A stretch of DNA of 42,457 nucleotides from Desulfovirgula thermocuniculi DSM 16036. Lineage in GTDB: Bacteria; Bacillota; Desulfotomaculia; Desulfotomaculales; Desulfovirgulaceae. The DNA is taken from positions 78,600-121,056 of the forward strand of contig NZ_KE386887.1 in assembly GCF_000429345.1 (NCBI RefSeq), in the 5' to 3' direction. The translations under genes were made by a program, and so were the position numbers. The notes beneath the pieces were generated by a model. That model ran no database searches and was not told where the DNA came from. It worked only from the letters and a program-made list of their open reading frames with translations. Shown piece by piece: positions 1 through 7,461 of the stretch (its first letter is position 1; the number at the start of each line of letters is the position of its first letter).

Positions 1-100
1 CTGCGTTTCAATCCCACAATGGTTCGATTTGAACCGGCTGGAGTTTCAACGCTCCGTTTAAGGCCGATATGTTTCAATCCCACAATGGTTCGATTTGAAC
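1..100 (-). CRISPR. Leader-proximal end of a CRISPR array
   Basis: Two identical 30-bp repeats lie at 5-34 and 71-100, separated by a 36-bp spacer at 35-70; positions 1-4 start the next spacer, so the array continues beyond the window. Read on the minus strand the repeat begins GTTCAAATCG and ends GGATTGAAAC. The ATTGAAAC end is the usual 5' handle of type I-B/III crRNAs. The array is therefore transcribed leftward, like the cas genes, and the repeat at 71-100 is the leader-adjacent (newest) one. Confidence 0.93.
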
Positions 101-363
101 CAACGAAAAAATCGAGTATTTTTAATGGCTTGGTGATTCAGGGTAGCCGCAAATCCCGGGTAGGCGGATTTTAACCGGGGATCGACGGCACCAATTATAA
201 ACGGAAACTTGCATAAAATCTTGCTCCGCCCTATAAGCACTACCAGGAAAAACCAAATTAGATCCGGAAAAACCGTGTTCGACGGCAATTATAATACGAG
301 TCTGGGAATCCATGCAAGCACCGGATGGGTTATCCCCTCCATATGCCCCTGTAGAACTGCAAG
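101..363 (-). promoter_or_regulatory. CRISPR leader region
   Basis: This 263-bp stretch without a gene lies between the stop of cas6 and the first repeat. It is more A+T-rich than its surroundings. Two similar blocks, each with CGACGGCA followed by ATTATAA, occur at about 182-200 and 280-294; each gives a TATAAT -10 box on the minus strand. The position upstream of the first repeat in the inferred direction of transcription identifies it as the leader that drives array transcription and directs spacer integration. Confidence 0.75.
288..317 (-). promoter_or_regulatory. Likely CRISPR array promoter
   Basis: On the minus strand there is a -35 TTGCAT (317-312), an 18-nt spacer and a perfect -10 TATAAT (293-288). 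The predicted start is near 281, about 180 nt before the first repeat. A second TATAAT at 199-194 has a poorer -35 (CAAGAT at 223-218) and could start a shorter transcript near 187. Confidence 0.6.
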
Positions 364-1113
364 TTACCGCCTCCGGGTAGGTACCACACGGAACATGCCA
401 AATCCCTGCATGTTCCTCTCCCCCAGGCCGGCTTCGTACGCCAAGAGGAGCAGGCTTTTTTCTCCCTCCAAAGCAAATCGCCCTTCATAACACCGCACCT
501 GTGTTCCCTGCACCGTCAACAGCTTGGAACGCCACTCTCCTATCCTTTCAAACCGTACCCGCGCCCCCTCTTTAACCGGCACCTCCAAGGCATAAGCCTT
601 GCGGAGCAAATTTACCTCCAATACTTCCCAAAAACGCGGTTCATCGGGAGATAGAAATTGTTTCCGCAGCTTGCCCCCCGACATAACGCCGGTCGAGGCC
701 ACCAGGGGTGAGATGGTCTCACATAACACGCGCCCCTCCAGCTCAGGGACCGGCTCTACCTCTATCCTTTCCACCGCCAAACGATTGGTCCCCAAAATTG
801 CCTCTCCTTCCGCCAACAGGGTTACGGCCAGCGCCTCCATGGGCGCAGCGAGGGGGGAGGAAACCCACCAGTGAATGGGAGGCGTTAGGGTCAGGCCCGC
901 GCTACAGGTAGCGGCGCGGCGGGGATAAAGTTTTGAGAACACCACCATCTTGTAGCGGTGGCTTTCGGCCACAAAGCCCTGTTCATGCAGGAAGCTACCC
1001 AACTGTGGGCGGGCCCTGGCAATGGCCCCGTACAAAAAACCGTGCAGGAGGTGCGGGTAATGCCAGGGTAAAGTTATTGGTTTCCCAGTGTTAAACACAA
1101 TGTGCAAGCGCAT
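364..1113 (-). CDS. cas6: CRISPR pre-crRNA endoribonuclease Cas6
   Basis: A 249-residue RAMP protein that should cut pre-crRNA inside each repeat and leave the ATTGAAAC handle. The C-terminal glycine-rich loop (GLGERNMQGFGMFRVV) is the hallmark of the Cas6 family, and the length is normal. The ATG at 1113 has a GGTGGTGAAGG ribosome site about 7 nt upstream. The gene is separated from the rest of the leftward cas operon by a TnpB element in the opposite orientation. I see no good promoter between the element and cas6, so its expression may need read-through from cas2. Confidence 0.9.
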   Translation of the reverse strand: MRLHIVFNTGKPITLPWHYPHLLHGFLYGAIARARPQLGSFLHEQGFVAESHRYKMVVFSKLYPRRAATCSAGLTLTPPIHWWVSSPLAAPMEALAVTLLAEGEAILGTNRLAVERIEVEPVPELEGRVLCETISPLVASTGVMSGGKLRKQFLSPDEPRFWEVLEVNLLRKAYALEVPVKEGARVRFERIGEWRSKLLTVQGTQVRCYEGRFALEGEKSLLLLAYEAGLGERNMQGFGMFRVVPTRRR

Positions 1114-1146
1114 TTTTAACCTTCACCACCCTTTCCGCTCCGGAGG

Positions 1147-1169
1147 CCCCGGCTTTTAAAAGCCTGGGG
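1147..1169 (+). repeat. Left-end hairpin of the TnpB element
   Basis: CCCC-GGCTTTT is followed directly by AAAAGCC-T-GGGG, a near-perfect 11-bp inverted repeat with one bulged T. It is followed by AGGAAGG. The hairpin and the following bases resemble the right-end hairpin at 2530-2550 and its AGGAAGTC, so it may be the left end's own structure or a relic of another element's right end. Confidence 0.7.
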
Positions 1170-1209
1170 AGGAAGGCGCGGTAATTTTTTTCTTTCGGCC
1201 AAATTGTGG

Positions 1210-1215
1210 TATCAT
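1210..1215 (+). promoter_or_regulatory. -10 box of tnpB (leaderless start)
   Basis: TATCAT preceded by TGTGG lies only 6 nt before the tnpB ATG at 1222. A start at the usual distance would fall on or next to the ATG, giving a leaderless mRNA. No ribosome site is visible, which agrees with this. Confidence 0.5.
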
Positions 1216-1221
1216 AAAAAC

Positions 1222-2514
1222 ATGAAGCGCTGCAATATCGTCCGCGTGCTCTTCTCAAAAGAGCAAGCCAAAGTCCTCGAAACCCTGGGAGACCGCTGCG
1301 CTGCGCTCTGGAACGCTGCCAACTTCCGCTGCCGCCAGGCGTTCCTGAAGAGGGAACCCATGCCTTCCTACGCCACCTTGTGCGCGGAGTTCCAAAACCA
1401 CCCCGCGTACAAAGCCCTGCCGTCAGACATCGCGCAGGAGGTTTTGAAAAAGCTCAGGAAGGCGTGGGACTCCTTCTTCGCTTGCTTGCGGCTCTGGAAG
1501 AAGGGCAAACTGGAGAAGCGGCCCGGTCTCCCAAGGTATTGGAAAGATCGCCGCACGGGGAAGAGGCTGGTCAAGCTAATCCCGGTCAAGTCCCCACGGT
1601 CCTACTCCCTAGACGCCAGGACGCTTTCCCTAACTCTGCCCGCAGACCTGCGGGACGGCAACAGCCGCCTGGTCCTACATACGAAGGGCGTCCTGCGCTT
1701 CTCCGGCACCCCAAAGACCCTGGAACTCAGGCACGACCGGGTGAAGAAGCGCTGGTACGCCCACCAGGTCGTGGAAGTGCCGGAACCAGCAAGAAAAACC
1801 CGGCCCGAGAAATGCGCCGCTTTAGACCTCGGCACCAGGGTACTGGCAGCCCTGGCCGTCGAAGGCTTAAATCGCCAGATTCTCTTTTCCGGCCGCAAAG
1901 TTTGGAAGGACTTCCTGTACTGGACTAAGCGAATCGCAGAAGAGCAGTCCAGGCTGAACCGGGCCGGGCGTAAAACTTCCCGGCAGTTGGGAAGGCTCTA
2001 CCTGGTTCGCGCCCACAGGCTCAGACACGCCTTCGTTGCCCTGGCCGCGGAAATCGCACGCATCCTGAAGCAGCACCGCGTGACCACGCTATTCATCGAA
2101 GATCTGGCAGGCATCCGGGAAGACATGGACTTCGGGCCGAAGAACTTCCTGGTGCACAACTTCTGGGCTTTCAGGATGCTGAAGAAGCTTGTCGAAGCCG
2201 CCTGCGCCCGGGCCGGGATAAAAGTCGTTCCCGTCGAACCGCACGGGACCTCTTCCAGGTGCGCCGTCTGCGGCTCTCCCACTGGGCGTCCCGTCCGGCA
2301 CAAGGCGGTGTGCAAAAGATGCGGCTACGTCTGGCACGCCGACGCCAACGCGGCGCTCAACATACTGCTTTTGGGCTCCTCGAAGGGGCACGGGGCGGAG
2401 GCTACGCCCCTGAAGCCGCTTGCCCTCCGGTGGAACCGCCATCGGTGGGTAAGCCGCTTCGAATCTGCCGCCGGTACGCCTAAAACGGCGAGCGGTAGCC
2501 GGATGGCGGCGTAA
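1222..2514 (+). CDS. tnpB: RNA-guided endonuclease TnpB (OrfB family)
   Basis: A 430-residue protein, the family from which Cas12 nucleases derive. Members cut DNA next to a short motif, guided by an RNA made from the element's right end, and help keep the element in place. All three RuvC acidic residues are present: D202 (ALDLGT), E293 (LFIEDLAG) and D374 (HADANAA). The zinc ribbon is complete, with Cys347/350 (CAVC) and Cys364/367 (CKRC). The gene therefore looks intact. The start at MKRCNIV was chosen because the upstream GTG/ATG region overlaps the -10 box. It is antisense to the cas operon. Confidence 0.93.
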   Translation: MKRCNIVRVLFSKEQAKVLETLGDRCAALWNAANFRCRQAFLKREPMPSYATLCAEFQNHPAYKALPSDIAQEVLKKLRKAWDSFFACLRLWKKGKLEKRPGLPRYWKDRRTGKRLVKLIPVKSPRSYSLDARTLSLTLPADLRDGNSRLVLHTKGVLRFSGTPKTLELRHDRVKKRWYAHQVVEVPEPARKTRPEKCAALDLGTRVLAALAVEGLNRQILFSGRKVWKDFLYWTKRIAEEQSRLNRAGRKTSRQLGRLYLVRAHRLRHAFVALAAEIARILKQHRVTTLFIEDLAGIREDMDFGPKNFLVHNFWAFRMLKKLVEAACARAGIKVVPVEPHGTSSRCAVCGSPTGRPVRHKAVCKRCGYVWHADANAALNILLLGSSKGHGAEATPLKPLALRWNRHRWVSRFESAAGTPKTASGSRMAA

Positions 2515-2560
2515 GCCGCCTGAAGGAATCCCCGGGCTTTAGCCCTAGGGAGGAAGTCAA
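2503..2560 (+). ncRNA. Right end of the element and presumed 3' scaffold of the omega RNA
   Basis: Two hairpins follow each other. The first is GGCGGC-GTAA-GCCGCC at 2505-2520, a 6-bp stem closed by a GNRA-type loop that contains the tnpB stop codon (2512-2514). The second is GGGC-TTTA-GCCC at 2534-2545, flanked by CCC and GGG. In characterised TnpB systems the guide RNA covers the 3' part of tnpB plus the right end, and the guide is the flanking DNA. Here the guide would start at about 2561, in the 3' end of cas2. The 5' end of the RNA is not determined. Confidence 0.55.
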
Positions 2561-2823
2561 TCCAGGATTTGGTCTATAAGGGCCTTTTCCTGTCCCATAA
2601 TCTCTTTTCGCAGGTACTTCTTATGTGGCAGGCGGTAGATATAAACACTATCGTAGTCGGGATCGATGAGGTTTTTTAACCCCAACTTTAAGCGTTCCAG
2701 CTGGGATTCGCTCAATTCTCCTTCAAAGGCACTGTTCTGCACCCAGTGCAAAAAGCGCCGCAGATACTGGCACACTTTGGCCACGCGCGCCTGTTCCACG
2801 TCGTACACGATGACCACGTACAT
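2557..2823 (-). CDS. cas2: CRISPR adaptation protein Cas2
   Basis: An 88-residue ferredoxin-fold protein that forms the integrase complex with Cas1. It starts MYVVIVYDV, with the beta-strand and conserved aspartate of the family, and contains the LNWVQNS-like segment (LHWVQNSAFEGEL). The ATG at 2823 has GGTGGTGAGG just upstream and lies 4 nt after the cas1 stop; an upstream in-frame extension has no ribosome site. The TGA stop (2559-2557) falls inside the GTCAA terminal bases of the TnpB element, so the insertion probably reset the last codons. The length is still normal. Confidence 0.92.
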   Translation of the reverse strand: MYVVIVYDVEQARVAKVCQYLRRFLHWVQNSAFEGELSESQLERLKLGLKNLIDPDYDSVYIYRLPHKKYLRKEIMGQEKALIDQILD

Positions 2824-2827
2824 ACCC

Positions 2828-3847
2828 TCACCACCAGGCTCTAAGAGACCTGTAAGGCTCCATGCCCGTGAGATGCCGGATGATCTTATAGGCCTCAAGG
2901 CGAATTAAGTGACGGTAGGATACGTTGCGCTTTAGCCTCCGGTGATAAACCGTTGTTTGCAATGTTTCTTCCAGCTCACGGACTACGGTTTTCCGCGCCT
3001 TCTCTTTAAGATAGACTGCCGGCGCCTCGCCCAGGCCCACGAAATCCTCTTCATCAATGACGCCCCGGTTGAGCAGGCGGAAAAGCACACGGTCCCCAAC
3101 CAGGGGCTTAAAAATTTCGGCTATGTCCAGTGCCAGGGAAAAGCGGCGCTGGGAAGGCTCGTGCAGGTAGCTGATGGTGGGATTTAACTGCGTCACATAA
3201 ATCTCTGAAAGGGTGGCCGTATAGATGAGGGTGTTAAGGAATGAGATCAGGGCATTAAGCATATTGTCGGGCGGGCGCCGCACCCGCTTCTCGAAGGGCT
3301 CTTCCAGCTCCAAAATTTCGTTAAAGGCGGCGTAATACGCTTCCCTGGCCTGCCCCTCTTCGCGCATCAATTCGGGAACGCTCTCGCACGCGGCAAGTCT
3401 TTCCATGCACCGTTCCACCACGGCCAGCGAGCTTCCTACGGCCTTACCCCTGTGGCTGTAATAGTTGAGATTGCGCCTAATGTGGTAGAGGGCACTACTG
3501 ACAAACTCGCGGGCGAGAAGCATCCGCTTTGGTAAATCCAGGTAGTGTTCTACCTGTTTGACCATCAGGTGGCCGCTGATATTTGTTTCGCGCGGGTAAA
3601 AACTGCCGGCGTAAAAACCGTGGTAGTTAAAGAAATGGACGACTACCCCGTTTTGGGCAAGGAAGTTAAGTAGTTTTGTGTTTAGGTCAATTTCCCCAAA
3701 AAGGTAAATATCGTGCACATCTTCAATGGGAATGGGTTGGCGGGTAATTTCACCGGTTTCATCTTCCTGCTCAAGGTAGAGTGTGTTTTGCCGCCGCCGC
3801 AGGCGGCCATTGCGAAAAATGTAGTAGCTACGGGCCAAACCGGTCAC
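2828..3847 (-). CDS. cas1: CRISPR adaptation integrase Cas1
   Basis: A 339-residue metal-dependent nuclease/integrase that inserts new spacers at the leader end. The N-terminal SYYIFRNGRL and the catalytic residues E164 (EEGQA), H229 (SYLHEP) and E244 (DIAEIFKP) are all in place, so it should be active. The start is GTG at 3847 with GGGGGT upstream, immediately after the cas4 stop. Close spacing with cas4 and cas2 indicates a single adaptation transcript. Confidence 0.95.
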   Translation of the reverse strand: MTGLARSYYIFRNGRLRRRQNTLYLEQEDETGEITRQPIPIEDVHDIYLFGEIDLNTKLLNFLAQNGVVVHFFNYHGFYAGSFYPRETNISGHLMVKQVEHYLDLPKRMLLAREFVSSALYHIRRNLNYYSHRGKAVGSSLAVVERCMERLAACESVPELMREEGQAREAYYAAFNEILELEEPFEKRVRRPPDNMLNALISFLNTLIYTATLSEIYVTQLNPTISYLHEPSQRRFSLALDIAEIFKPLVGDRVLFRLLNRGVIDEEDFVGLGEAPAVYLKEKARKTVVRELEETLQTTVYHRRLKRNVSYRHLIRLEAYKIIRHLTGMEPYRSLRAWW

Positions 3848-3850
3848 CTC

Positions 3851-4390
3851 TTACCCCCAGCATAGCTCACAGTATGCACAAATGCGGCAAGTGGGCATAA
3901 AGTTTGCTTGTGGCGGTGAGGGCAGCTGTTCAACCCGGCGGATGCCCCGCAGGGCTTCCATAACGGCGGCTTCCAGCTCAGGCGTCAGATGAACTTCCTC
4001 CCTGCGCCGCTCCTTTGGAAATCGCAACTCACCGGCCAAGTCCCCGGCACCCAGGCGCCTCAAATAAAGGAGGTAGTAGGCAACCTGCAGGCGGGCGGCA
4101 TCCACAAGCTTGCGAGAGTGCTTGATTTCCAACACCTTGCTTTCCGCTTCCAGCAAGTCTATCTTGATGAGATCGTCAATGAGCACTTCCCGCCTGGATA
4201 AATCGGGGTAGGCACGCTCGTGAAGCAGACGCCCCAACGCCACCCTTTCCGATAACGGCTCCATGCGCAGTCCTTTGGCATACAACCATACTTTGCGGTG
4301 GCATACCACCCAGTAGTTGATCTTAATACCGTTCGTTCGCAGTTCGGCAAATTCTTCGTCGGTCATCAGGTCAAGCGATGAAGCCGACAT
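3851..4390 (-). CDS. cas4: CRISPR adaptation exonuclease Cas4
   Basis: A 179-residue PD-(D/E)XK nuclease with an iron-sulfur cluster that trims prespacers and selects PAM-adjacent DNA. Visible are the N-terminal cysteine of VCHRKVW, the C-terminal CRICAYCELCW cluster, the EIKHSRK nuclease motif and the downstream QVAYYLLYL helix. The ATG at 4390 was chosen because GGGGAGG lies 8 nt before it; the resulting overlap with the end of cas3 is 20 bp. A later ATG at 4366 lacks a ribosome site. Confidence 0.93.
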   Translation of the reverse strand: MSASSLDLMTDEEFAELRTNGIKINYWVVCHRKVWLYAKGLRMEPLSERVALGRLLHERAYPDLSRREVLIDDLIKIDLLEAESKVLEIKHSRKLVDAARLQVAYYLLYLRRLGAGDLAGELRFPKERRREEVHLTPELEAAVMEALRGIRRVEQLPSPPQANFMPTCRICAYCELCWG

Positions 4391-6650
4391 CCAAGTCGAC
4401 CTCCCCGGGCAGCAAACCCAATTCGGGGTCATATGCAACATTTGCTACCAACGTGCCGTCTTTTAAGGGCGTAAGTCTTCCCGCATTGTTTAGCATCCAG
4501 AAAGTACCAAGCGGGACGGGCACTAACAGCTGTGTTGCGAGGAGAAAATGCTTTTGGGTACGATGCTCTTCATACTCCGGATATAAGCAGCGAGGCAGCA
4601 CTTCCACACCTTGAAACATGTTGCGGAATTGTTCTTCACCTTCAGGCATGCGGTATAAGGGGCGCAAAGAATTAAGCACGGTTTGAAAAGCGTTCTGAGC
4701 CTGCTCAAACCGCTTGCGTTCTTTGGCTGTCCAGCCATTACGATATACCTGACGCACCCACTCGGCAGCGACTTCCACCGTTAATGGCTCGCCGTCAGGC
4801 GGCGCACTTTCCAGTGTCCCCTGTAAGCGCTCTAAATCATAAACGCGCCGTAACTGCTCAGCGTTAAATTCCCGCGTCACATGAACTTCCACGCCTTCAG
4901 GATGCTCGCCGTAGCGGTTCACCCGCCCAAAGCGCTGCAATAAGTCGTCAACAGGAGCAATTTCCGTGAAGATGGTGTCAAAACTGACATCCAGCGATAC
5001 CTCCACTACTTGCGTGGCCACAAGCACACGCACATCAGCATCCTCTCTACCTTGCAATGTTCCGAGGATTGCTTTTTCCTTGGCCACCCGATCACGACGG
5101 GTAAAGCGTCCGTGCAAGAGATGAACGCCGTCTAGCTGCTTTTGCAACTGCCGGTATAGTTCCTGGGCCTGGGCCACGCGGTTGGCGACGACGAGCACGC
5201 GCTTTTTATTTGCGGCGGCTTTCACGATAGCCGGTACAAGCGCTTCAAGGGGTTCATCATGCCAGCGCAAGCGATGACGCACTCGAGCAAGGAATTGTTG
5301 TGCCCATTGGGCATCACCACCCTCCAAGCCGAATTCGGCAGCTGGCTCACCCAACGCCTCTTTAAGCAACTCCTTTAAAAAGGGAGGGAAGGTGGCGCTC
5401 ATGAAGAGGCAACGCCCGCCCAGTTTTTTTAGCACCCGCACCATCTCGACAATAAGCGCAACCGTATGGGCATCGTAGGCATGAATCTCGTCAAAGATGA
5501 ATAACCCGCCGAGCATTTCGCTGACGCCGATTTCAAAGCGCGGAATGCCGAAAAACCACTTGAGCAACTGAAAGGGCGTAGCGACTTTAATGGGCTTATG
5601 GATAAGGCGATTGACGTCGGCTTCGGATTTGGCCTGTGCTGCGGCCACTTCATACTCGCCACTACGCTCAAAATATTCCCGGAAGGCATAATCCAGCGCC
5701 CGCGCATGAACAGTCCCCACATTTTCTTTACCGAATCTCTCTTCCAAAGTATCCGCCATTGCTTCAATGCTAGCCTGGTACGGCAAAAGATAAAAAATCC
5801 GCTCATTATGCTGACGGTTGCGTCGCGTCCACAGTAAAGCAGCCAGTGTTTTGCCCGAACCCGTCGGCGCCTCCAAAAAAGCATGGCCTTCATGCTCGCC
5901 CGCACGCTTTTGGAATGGACGTAAAAAAGGTGGCATTGGTGGCTCAGGGAGAGCGTTTTTGAACTCCGACACGCCCGCACTGACCGCATGATCCGCTGCC
6001 ATGAGCCAGCCGCGTACAAGAAGTAAGGCTAAAGATTTTTTGTTACAGAAGAGGGTCTCATTGCCGGTTTCCGATTTTAGGCCTTCTATAAAACCGGCAG
6101 GTAGCGGCATTTGTTCCGGCATTTTGGGTAAGCATAACCCGTGCAGTTCAGATTGCTCTTTGCAAAATTTTTGTAACCACGCCCAAAAGGCTTGCAACTC
6201 ATCGGCTTTTTCGCGAAACTTCCGAACGGCGCTTTCCACGATGTCGGGTTCGGGTAAGGGTACAAAGCCCGCATCGCCTAAAAGTTGGGCATCGCTCAGA
6301 TCACGGTGGTGGGTGAGCACAGCCGCAACCGCCAGCGCCTGTATGTCATCGTCCATGTCAGCGGCAAGCAGCAGCGCTGCCGATAAGACCTCGTGGCGAA
6401 ATTCCCAGCGAAACCATCCGTCCGTAAGGCTGCGCTGAAAGCCGCTTGCAGCTTTGCCCAAGTCATGGGCAAGAGCAGCGATGATAAGGGCCTGCCGCAA
6501 CCGCTCCGCCTGTTTGTCACCAAGTAAGCGGCGCCAGTGATCCCAATATGCTTCCGCTACAGCTTGGGCATAAGCTGCGACCTGGCGGGAATGCTCTGCC
6601 AACGAAATCGCCCGCTCACCTGATTTGGCTAGGGGTTCTCCTATGGTCAT
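4371..6650 (-). CDS. cas3: CRISPR effector nuclease-helicase Cas3
   Basis: A 759-residue fusion of an HD nuclease and a superfamily 2 helicase, which degrades the DNA strand displaced by Cascade. The HD domain has EHSRQ (19-23) and AHDLGK (61-66). The helicase has Walker A APTGSGKT (261-268), DEIH (387-390) and the motif VI segment QRFGRVNR. All are intact. The ATG at 6650 has GGGGGA about 8 nt upstream. An 88-bp gap separates it from cas5, wider than between the other genes, with no clear promoter. Confidence 0.95.
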   Translation of the reverse strand: MTIGEPLAKSGERAISLAEHSRQVAAYAQAVAEAYWDHWRRLLGDKQAERLRQALIIAALAHDLGKAASGFQRSLTDGWFRWEFRHEVLSAALLLAADMDDDIQALAVAAVLTHHRDLSDAQLLGDAGFVPLPEPDIVESAVRKFREKADELQAFWAWLQKFCKEQSELHGLCLPKMPEQMPLPAGFIEGLKSETGNETLFCNKKSLALLLVRGWLMAADHAVSAGVSEFKNALPEPPMPPFLRPFQKRAGEHEGHAFLEAPTGSGKTLAALLWTRRNRQHNERIFYLLPYQASIEAMADTLEERFGKENVGTVHARALDYAFREYFERSGEYEVAAAQAKSEADVNRLIHKPIKVATPFQLLKWFFGIPRFEIGVSEMLGGLFIFDEIHAYDAHTVALIVEMVRVLKKLGGRCLFMSATFPPFLKELLKEALGEPAAEFGLEGGDAQWAQQFLARVRHRLRWHDEPLEALVPAIVKAAANKKRVLVVANRVAQAQELYRQLQKQLDGVHLLHGRFTRRDRVAKEKAILGTLQGREDADVRVLVATQVVEVSLDVSFDTIFTEIAPVDDLLQRFGRVNRYGEHPEGVEVHVTREFNAEQLRRVYDLERLQGTLESAPPDGEPLTVEVAAEWVRQVYRNGWTAKERKRFEQAQNAFQTVLNSLRPLYRMPEGEEQFRNMFQGVEVLPRCLYPEYEEHRTQKHFLLATQLLVPVPLGTFWMLNNAGRLTPLKDGTLVANVAYDPELGLLPGEVDLDVGFIA

Positions 6651-6738
6651 ATTACAATCCCCCAGAGCAAAAACGCATTTTCTAAATTTGTTAATCCCAC
6701 GTAAAAGTCCCCTTTGGAATTTGGATCATTCGCTTTCC

Positions 6739-7449
6739 TCACAAAGCAACATTTAAGTTCTTAGTTACCCACTCTCGTCGATATAATGGTACTACTGTCC
6801 CACCAGTGGTATCTCGCACCAACCAACCGAAGGCTCGCACAAAAGCAGGGCGGTGTCTGACATCTACTACACCGAAAATTTTCATGCCCAGCAATTTCCG
6901 GTAAGGCTCAGCGGTGAAGGCAAGGGGTAAGTTGTGCAACCATGCGCCTACCCTGTTCTGGCTGTCCGCCACCAGTTCTAAGGGCAGCAAGACCCCACTT
7001 ACCTCGCCCTCGTCAACAGGCTCTAAGGTAACAGGCGTTATGGAGTCCACACCGGCGACATCCTGCGTGCGTCCCAGAAGCAAAGGATAACGCGGTTTAC
7101 GAAACGCTGCTTCCCATTCCGGAGGCAAGTAGAGGGCCAGGCGGGGCATTACCAAAAACTCGCGTTGGAGAACATTGCGTCCGACAAGCCGCGCAGCTTC
7201 TGTAGGTTTAGAGCGCTCCACCGTAATGATTGCTTCTAAATCCACCGCCTTGCCCTCATATTCACAACGGTATGCCAGCCATTCTACTTCAGTAGGCAAA
7301 ATCCATCGCCCCGCTGCTGCAGACAGTAAGCCATAGATCGTGGACAATGGCGGTACGGGCAGCGTCAGTTGGTGCCCAACAAAGCTGGGCACTCGAAAGG
7401 AAGCCGTATAGGCAGTTAACACAATACGGATAGCGCTTATCATGGGCAT
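6739..7449 (-). CDS. cas5: Cascade subunit Cas5 (Cas5t type)
   Basis: A 236-residue RAMP subunit that caps the 5' handle of the crRNA in Cascade. The N-terminal IRIVLTAYTASFRVPSFVG and LPVPPLSTIYGLLSAAAG segments are typical of the Cas5t (Tneap) family. Two ATG codons, 7449 and 7443, both lie near a weak CAGGGT; the second is better spaced. It follows cas7 by 12 bp. Confidence 0.9.
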   Translation of the reverse strand: MPMISAIRIVLTAYTASFRVPSFVGHQLTLPVPPLSTIYGLLSAAAGRWILPTEVEWLAYRCEYEGKAVDLEAIITVERSKPTEAARLVGRNVLQREFLVMPRLALYLPPEWEAAFRKPRYPLLLGRTQDVAGVDSITPVTLEPVDEGEVSGVLLPLELVADSQNRVGAWLHNLPLAFTAEPYRKLLGMKIFGVVDVRHRPAFVRAFGWLVRDTTGGTVVPLYRREWVTKNLNVAL

Positions 7450-7461
7450 ACACCCTGAGAG

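Larger units (their letters stand above)
1131..2560 (+). mobile_element. TnpB-only IS605/IS1341-type element between cas2 and cas6
   Basis: A single-gene element carrying tnpB and no tnpA. The left part (about 1131-1203) holds a strong palindrome. The right end (2515-2560) has the subterminal hairpin and terminal GGAAGTCAA typical of elements of this kind. The exact left boundary cannot be fixed here; it must lie downstream of the cas6 ribosome site (about 1130). IS200/IS605 elements make no target duplication, and none is seen. Without TnpA, movement would need a transposase supplied in trans. Confidence 0.8.

Noticed and set aside
209-490. Rightward 93-residue frame across the CRISPR leader and the end of cas6
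   Set aside because: No ribosome site, overlaps the leader and the cas6 C-terminus, and the protein is low-complexity without any family pattern.
1380-2483. Alternative frames within tnpB (182 residues plus strand and several minus strand)
   Set aside because: Rich in Arg/Pro, no ribosome sites, wholly inside a gene with clear RuvC and zinc motifs.
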